Assembly: GCA_016713865.1 (NCBI GenBank)
Contig: JADJOG010000020.1
Location: 1-54,324 of the forward strand
Source: Flavobacteriales bacterium
GTDB lineage: Bacteria; Bacteroidota; Bacteroidia; Flavobacteriales_F; PHOS-HE28
DNA length: 54,324 nt
Direction of reading: 5' to 3'
Shown: in pieces, positions 49,865 to 54,324 of the stretch
How positions within the stretch are numbered: position 1 is the first letter of the stretch
Layout: the number at the start of each line of letters is the position of its first letter
The notes under the pieces: model-generated
Database searches by the model: none
Told to the model about the DNA's origin: nothing
The model's input: only the letters and a program-made list of their open reading frames with translations
Translations under genes and position numbers: made by a program

Positions 49865-50968
49865 ATGATCGCAACACAGATCCGCCAGAAGGACGCCAGC
49901 TTCTACTTCGTCTCCTACCCTGCCGAGGATATCCTGCGCCGGGTGCGCTTCATCAGCCGCTTCTATGGCGAAGGCGAAAAGAGCATCGCGCCGGAAGAAG
50001 CCAAGAAAGGCGACGATGTGGCCGGCTTCATCCAGAAGATCGAACGCAGCGATAGCGCCTTCCAGCGCGCCATGTCGCACGGCAAGATCAAAGCGATCCG
50101 CAACTTCTACGAGACAGCGGTGGCACAGCCGCCCATCCCCGGCACCGTGCTACTCTTCAGCAGCGACATCCTCGACTTCTCGCCGCTGGGCAACTACAAG
50201 AACGTGGGCGACCTGAAGGAGCCTAAGGAGAAGTACCTGATCATCGATGGGCAGCACCGCCTGGCCGCGCTCGAATTCTACATGCGCTCGCACCCGGAGG
50301 AAGCCAAGACGATCCATGTGCCCTGCATCATCTTCGACGGCGAGAGCGAGGACTTCGCCACCGAGATGTTCGTGGTGATCAACAGCACGCCCACGCGAAT
50401 CAACAAGAGCCACCTGATCGACCTGTACGAGCGCGTGAGCTGGGAGAAGCCCGACAAGCGCATGGCCGCCAAGGTGATCGAGCGCTTGTATGGAGAGGAC
50501 AGCAGCCCGCTGCAATACCGGATCAACCGCTTGGGCAACCGCAGCAAGCAGGACAAGTGGATCATGCAGGCCGAGCTCTTCAATGAAGTGCACCGCTGGG
50601 TTTCGCGCGGCTTCGAGAAGGGCGAGAAGGTGAACGATGCCAACGTGATGCGCCGCTACCGCGTGCTGCAGGATTTCTTCAAGGCCGCAAAGGCTGCCTT
50701 CGGCGAAACCTGGGGCGATGCCCGCTACCATGTGACCAAGCCCGTGACCATCAAGGCCCTCATCCGCGTGTGCGCCGATCTGAACGCACGCGATCGCGGC
50801 GACGAGGACACCCGCCAGGCACGTTGGACCCAACGCCTTACCAGCGCTTGGAGCGAGGTGAAGCGCGACTTCCGCGACGATGGCTTCTATGAGCGCTTCG
50901 CCGCCAAAGGGCAGGTTGAGCGCGTGGGCAAGGTGCACAAGTTCCTCAGCGGGAAGCTGGGGCTCTAG
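49865..50968 (+). CDS. DGQHR domain-containing protein (DndB-like), orphan
   Basis: This is an intact protein of 367 residues. The defining motif YLIIDGQHRLAALEFY lies at about residues 124-139, followed by EMFVVINSTPTRINKSHLID, both as in DndB/DGQHR proteins. DndB represses or regulates phosphorothioate DNA-modification operons, and related proteins occur in other DNA-modification islands. No dnd, ssp or dpd gene is encoded in this window, so it is an orphan here. The C-terminal half is helical and basic. There is no signal peptide. A clear promoter precedes it and a hairpin terminator (51000-51029) follows, so it is a single-gene unit. Confidence 0.88.
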   Translation: MIATQIRQKDASFYFVSYPAEDILRRVRFISRFYGEGEKSIAPEEAKKGDDVAGFIQKIERSDSAFQRAMSHGKIKAIRNFYETAVAQPPIPGTVLLFSSDILDFSPLGNYKNVGDLKEPKEKYLIIDGQHRLAALEFYMRSHPEEAKTIHVPCIIFDGESEDFATEMFVVINSTPTRINKSHLIDLYERVSWEKPDKRMAAKVIERLYGEDSSPLQYRINRLGNRSKQDKWIMQAELFNEVHRWVSRGFEKGEKVNDANVMRRYRVLQDFFKAAKAAFGETWGDARYHVTKPVTIKALIRVCADLNARDRGDEDTRQARWTQRLTSAWSEVKRDFRDDGFYERFAAKGQVERVGKVHKFLSGKLGL

Positions 50969-50999
50969 AGCAGTCGTTTCGAGTACAACAATCCATGTT

Positions 51000-51029
51000 C
51001 GAAGGCCTAGCAGTCATGCTAGGCCTTCG
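51000..51029 (+). terminator. Terminator hairpin after the DGQHR gene
   Basis: CGAAGGCCTAGCA (51000-51012) pairs exactly with TGCTAGGCCTTCG (51017-51029) around GTCA, followed by the weak T-rich stretch GCTTTCT. It may also serve the converging deaminase gene. Confidence 0.75.
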
Positions 51030-51101
51030 GCTTTCTCCAAACAGCCCTTACGACTAGCTGGGTTTCCAACTTTTTCCAAGTAGTCGATTTCGTTCAGACG
51101 C

Positions 51102-51647
51102 CTACCTCCCCGGATACCCCGGGTGCATCCTGAACAAGCTATCCTGCAAGCCCTCGGGCCCTGAGCGCTGCTTGGTTAGCTCGTAGCGCAGCCAACGCGC
51201 ATCGTCGCGGAGCCAATGCCCTATGGACTTGGGCTCGATATAGCGCACTTGGCGAATGCCGTATTCCAGCAGCATGCCCCGGCACATGGCGCAAGGTTCG
51301 TAGGTGGTGATGAGCACAAGGCTATCGCGGTTCAGTGCGCGGAAGCCCTCGTGGCCCAACTGTCGCATGGCATCGCTCACAGCGTTCACCTCGGCATGGC
51401 CACCGGCATCGGCATCGCGCAGCACGGTGTTGCGGCCACGTCCGATGATGCGATCCCCTTGCAGCAGCACGGCGGCTACGGGCACATCGCCGCTATCAAT
51501 CGCTTCCTTTCCAAGTTGGCGCAAGACCGCGACGTGCTCCGGCGTGGGCTGGTAGCTGGCGCGCAAACGATGCCCCCAGCGCACCAGCACGTACGCCGCG
51601 AAGAGCAGTGCGATGAAGAGGATGAAGCGGAGGAGTTTGATGGCCAT
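51102..51647 (-). CDS. Membrane-anchored nucleoside/nucleotide deaminase (CDA fold)
   Basis: This is an intact protein of 181 residues from ATG 51647; a GTG at 51668, overlapping the topoisomerase stop, is also in frame. An N-terminal hydrophobic helix (LLRFILFIALLFAAYVLVRW) is followed by a cytidine/deoxycytidylate-deaminase-like domain. The zinc and catalytic motifs are GGHAEVNA (His and Glu) and TTYEPCAMC (two Cys), as in guanine and tRNA-adenosine deaminases. Cytosolic family members lack the anchor, so a membrane location is unusual. The helix may place the domain on the periplasmic or cytoplasmic face; this cannot be decided from sequence. The substrate is unknown. Confidence 0.85.
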   Translation of the reverse strand: MAIKLLRFILFIALLFAAYVLVRWGHRLRASYQPTPEHVAVLRQLGKEAIDSGDVPVAAVLLQGDRIIGRGRNTVLRDADAGGHAEVNAVSDAMRQLGHEGFRALNRDSLVLITTYEPCAMCRGMLLEYGIRQVRYIEPKSIGHWLRDDARWLRYELTKQRSGPEGLQDSLFRMHPGYPGR

Positions 51648-51664
51648 GGCGGAACCCAGGGCGA

Positions 51665-54324
51665 TCACTCATCCAATCCCAACTCGATCTGCTTGCCCGG
51701 CTTGTAGCCGCCGATGAGCGGATCGTCGGGGCTGATCACGTCGGCCGATGTGCTCTTGGCGCGCTTCATCTGCTTCATCGGGCTCTCTTCCAAGCCTTCC
51801 TCCTCGGGCGCTTCGAGGTTGCCGATCTCGTCGTCGGTGATGAGCATGCCCTGCACCTCTTCGGCTTCGGGCGTGAGCGGCACGAAGACCGGCGTGTTCA
51901 GCGTGAGCTCCTTCACCTTGTGCGGCGTGAGACGGTTGCCGAGGGCCTTCACCCCTTTCACGCCGATGAAGCCGACGAGGTCGATGTCCTCATCGGGGCG
52001 GTTGGTGCTGCGCTTGTCGTAGGCGATGTGCAGTTCGGCTTCGGGCAATAGGCTGTGCAGGGCGAGCTTGCTGTTGGGATGCTCGGTGATGAAGGAGACG
52101 GCATCGCGCGAGGCTTCCACTTGGAAACGCTTCACCATGTATTGCTCCTTCTCTCCTTCCCAATACACAGCGGTCACCACCTCCTTCGGATTCCACTTCA
52201 CCACGGTGAGGGCATCGTCGGGGAAGTGCGTGCTGAGCACATAAGGGAAGAGCTGGTACTTGCCGCTCTTGCTGATGCAGAGGATGCGATCCTCGCCCTT
52301 GAAGCGGCCGAGGTAGCGGCCATGGCCGGTATCGTTCAGGCGGCGCACGGTCTCATCGTACCATACGGGGATGGCGCCGAGGGTGCTGGTGCCGCGCTCC
52401 TTCTGCGTCACCTTCTGCACGCTGTAGCGCGTGAGCAGGTTGCCCTTGCTGCCGCGGCCCTTCACGGCCAGATCGGCGAAGTCCACATCGAACTTGGTCT
52501 TGCGCAGGTTGGGCCGTGGCTTCAGCACCACGCTGATCACCTCGCTGGCGCCATCGGGGTTGCAGGTGAAGTATTCCATGGTGCTGCCGGGCGCGCCGCC
52601 GGTGAGGTCGTACTCCTTGTCGCGCGTGATGCCGGTGACCACGAAGCGCTTCATGAAGTAGGGTCCCTTCACGCCGTCCTGATACACCATGTGGTAAATG
52701 GTGCGCTCGTCGTTCTTCTTGAACACGGCGATGTGCTCGATGCCCTTGCCCACGAATTTCTTGTCGGCCATCTTGGTCACCGTCATGCTGCCGTTGATGC
52801 GGAACACGATGATGTCGTCGATCTCGGAGCATTCGCCCACCAGCTCGGCATCCTTCAGGCTCCAGCCGAAGAAGCCCTCCTTGCGATCCACATAGAGCTT
52901 CTTGTTGGCCACGGCCACCTTGGCCGCCACGATGGTATCGAAGGGCCGCAGTTCGGTCTTGCGGTCGCGGCCCGCGCCGTACTTCTTCTTCAGTTCCTTG
53001 AACCAATCGACGGCGTGATCCACGAGGTGGTCCAGCTTGTTCTGCACCTCTTTGATCTGCTCGGCCAGTTGCTTGATGTGCTCATCGGCCTTGAAGCTGT
53101 CGAACTTCGAGATGCGCTTGATCTTGATCTCGGTGAGGCGCACGATGTCCTCTTGCGTAACCGGTCGCTTCAGCTCCTGCACATGCGGCTTCAATCCCTT
53201 GTCGATGAAGCCGATCACCTCTTCCCAGGTCTCGGCCTCTTCGATCTTGCGATAGACCTTCTTCTCGATGAAGATGCGCTCGAGCGATGCGAAGTGCCAT
53301 TGCTCCTCGAGTTCGCTCTTCTTGATCTTCAGCTCCAGCTCCAGCAGGCGCAAGGTGTTCTCGGTGCTGATGCGCAGCAGGTCCTTCACGCTCACGAAGC
53401 GCGGCTTGTCGTTCTCGATCACCACGGCGTTGGGCGCCAGGCTCACCTCGCAATCGGTGAAGGCGTAGAGCGCGTCGATGGTGGTATCGGGGCTCACGCC
53501 GGCGGCGAGGTGGATGACGATGGAGGCGAACTCGGCGGTATTGTCGTCGATGTGGCGCACCTTGATCTTGCCCTTCTCATTGGCCTTCACGATGCTCTCC
53601 ATGAGCGAGGTGGTGGTGGTGCCGAAGGGGATCTCGGTGATCTCGAGGGTCTTGTTGTCGAGCTTCTTGATGCGTGCCCGGCAGCGCACGCGGCCGCCGC
53701 GCTCGCCTTCGTTGTAGTTGCTCACGTCGGCCATGCCGCCGGTGGGGAAATCGGGCAGCAGCTCGAAGGAGCGCTTGCGCAGCACGGCCACGCTGGCATC
53801 GCACAATTCGTTGAAGTTGTGCGGCAGCATCTTGCAGCTAAGGCCCACGGCGATGCCCTCGGCGCCCTGCGCCAGCAGCAGCGGGAACTTCACCGGCAGG
53901 AATACCGGCTCCTTGTTGCGTCCATCGTAGCTCTGCTGCCACTCGGTGGTCTTCGGATTGAAGACGACCCTCTTGGCGAACTTGCTCAGGCGCGCCTCGA
54001 TGTAACGCGGCGCTGCGGCGCTGTCGCCGGTGAAGGGTGTTGCCCCAGTTGCCCTTGGCAATCGATCAGCAGGTCCTTCTGGCCCAGTTGCACCAGCGCG
54101 TCGCCGATGCTGGCATCGCCGTGCGGATGGTACTGCATGGCGTGGCCGATGATGTTGGCCACCTTGTTGTAGCGCCCATCGTCCAGATCGTCCATGGCGT
54201 GCAGGATGCGGCGCTGCACGGGCTTCAGGCCGTCGTACAGCGCGGGCACGGCGCGCTCGAGGATCACGTAGCTGGCATAGTCGAGGAACCAGTCCTTGTA
54301 CATGCCGCTCACGCTGAATCCGCC
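51665..54324 (-). CDS. parC: DNA topoisomerase IV / gyrase subunit A (5' partial, one frame break)
   Basis: This is the breakage-reunion subunit of a type IIA topoisomerase. The frame is open at the right edge; the first residues seen, GGFSVSGMYKDWFLDYAS, match the Bacteroidota ParC/GyrA-like protein about 20 residues from its usual start. The HPHGDASIGD motif (quinolone region, near 54105) and the catalytic tyrosine segment APRYIEARLSKFAK (near 54005) are present. The frame changes near 54045, between QGQLG and FTGDSAAA. The C-terminal half contains the beta-pinwheel-like repeats and an acidic tail. The Ser in DASIGD is the usual wild-type residue. The choice of ParC over GyrA rests on resemblance to Flavobacteriales proteins and is moderate. 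Confidence 0.85.
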   Translation of the reverse strand, partial: RIQRERHVQGLVPRLCQLRDPRARRARAVRRPEARAAPHPARHGRSGRWALQQGGQHHRPRHAVPSARRCQHRRRAGATGPEGPADRLPRATGATPFTGDSAAAPRYIEARLSKFAKRVVFNPKTTEWQQSYDGRNKEPVFLPVKFPLLLAQGAEGIAVGLSCKMLPHNFNELCDASVAVLRKRSFELLPDFPTGGMADVSNYNEGERGGRVRCRARIKKLDNKTLEITEIPFGTTTTSLMESIVKANEKGKIKVRHIDDNTAEFASIVIHLAAGVSPDTTIDALYAFTDCEVSLAPNAVVIENDKPRFVSVKDLLRISTENTLRLLELELKIKKSELEEQWHFASLERIFIEKKVYRKIEEAETWEEVIGFIDKGLKPHVQELKRPVTQEDIVRLTEIKIKRISKFDSFKADEHIKQLAEQIKEVQNKLDHLVDHAVDWFKELKKKYGAGRDRKTELRPFDTIVAAKVAVANKKLYVDRKEGFFGWSLKDAELVGECSEIDDIIVFRINGSMTVTKMADKKFVGKGIEHIAVFKKNDERTIYHMVYQDGVKGPYFMKRFVVTGITRDKEYDLTGGAPGSTMEYFTCNPDGASEVISVVLKPRPNLRKTKFDVDFADLAVKGRGSKGNLLTRYSVQKVTQKERGTSTLGAIPVWYDETVRRLNDTGHGRYLGRFKGEDRILCISKSGKYQLFPYVLSTHFPDDALTVVKWNPKEVVTAVYWEGEKEQYMVKRFQVEASRDAVSFITEHPNSKLALHSLLPEAELHIAYDKRSTNRPDEDIDLVGFIGVKGVKALGNRLTPHKVKELTLNTPVFVPLTPEAEEVQGMLITDDEIGNLEAPEEEGLEESPMKQMKRAKSTSADVISPDDPLIGGYKPGKQIELGLDE

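Noticed and set aside
52055..54172. A 705-codon open frame on the plus strand opposite topoisomerase subunit A
   Set aside because: Same effect: a Leu/Val/His/Ala/Glu-rich shadow of a conserved minus-strand gene.
1..54324. tRNA, rRNA, prophage, insertion sequence or integron
   Set aside because: I looked for tRNA-like cloverleafs at gene gaps, transposase or integrase motifs and terminal inverted repeats and found none that I can support.

Overview
The window looks like chromosomal DNA of a G+C-rich member of the Bacteroidota, most likely Flavobacteriales-related. The evidence is several secreted proteins ending in type IX secretion (T9SS) sorting domains, SprB-type repeats with a gliding-motility-type C-terminus, a Bacteroidota-style topoisomerase IV/gyrase A subunit, and promoter-like elements resembling the Bacteroidota TTG-N19-21-TAnnTTTG type. 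I see no rRNA, tRNA, CRISPR array, transposase, phage or plasmid gene. Coding density is very high and no stretch over 300 bases lacks a gene. Many genes are split by small frame changes while their neighbours are intact (for example a 5.6-kb macroglobulin gene). I read most breaks as consensus errors in the assembly and annotate each broken gene over its full span, with the break points noted.

Layout. 1-2208: LytS-like sensor kinase (5' end outside the window) and its LytTR response regulator. 2303-4967: two badly broken T9SS-exported proteins, followed by two perfect hairpins (4984-5096) that separate them from a converging operon. 15237-5126 (minus): an operon of an outer-membrane beta-barrel protein, a giant (about 2,170-residue) secreted multidomain protein and a fibronectin type III protein; none shows a T9SS tail. 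Divergent from it, 15406-19529 (plus): a GbsR/MarR-type regulator, a small-molecule methyltransferase, a membrane protein with a SRPBCC-like tail and a membrane-anchored SGNH-like protein. Two operator-like palindromes of identical design (TTTCA-N8-TGAAA) flank the regulator gene. I consider this regulated divergent locus the best candidate for an undescribed system.

23805-19560 (minus): a MacB-type ABC exporter operon (ATPase, two different permeases, periplasmic adaptor); the adaptor lacks its whole coiled-coil hairpin. 23946-25454: intact beta-lactamase-like serine hydrolase. 27452-25462 (minus): small secreted protein plus a CUB-domain T9SS protein. 27583-30309: polytopic membrane protein, 16S rRNA methyltransferase RsmE and a DUF4159 protein. 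33995-30310 (minus) and 34194-40471 (plus): surface and adhesion genes, including a SprB-repeat protein with a gliding-type C-terminus, a SprB/tail-fibre-like protein, a glycoside-hydrolase-like T9SS protein and another T9SS protein. 40713-46349: alpha-2-macroglobulin lipoprotein with an intact thioester motif. 46860-46417: J-domain/KTSC fusion. 47042-49804: FG-GAP-type T9SS protein. 49865-50968: orphan DGQHR-domain protein. 51647-51102 and 54324-51665 (minus): membrane-anchored nucleoside deaminase and topoisomerase subunit A (5' end outside the window).

Taken together the region is dominated by cell-envelope and secreted functions. At least seven T9SS cargo proteins are encoded, but none of the T9SS machinery is present here. 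A recurrent promoter-like element, TAnnTTCG, precedes several of the intact genes and helps to choose start codons.
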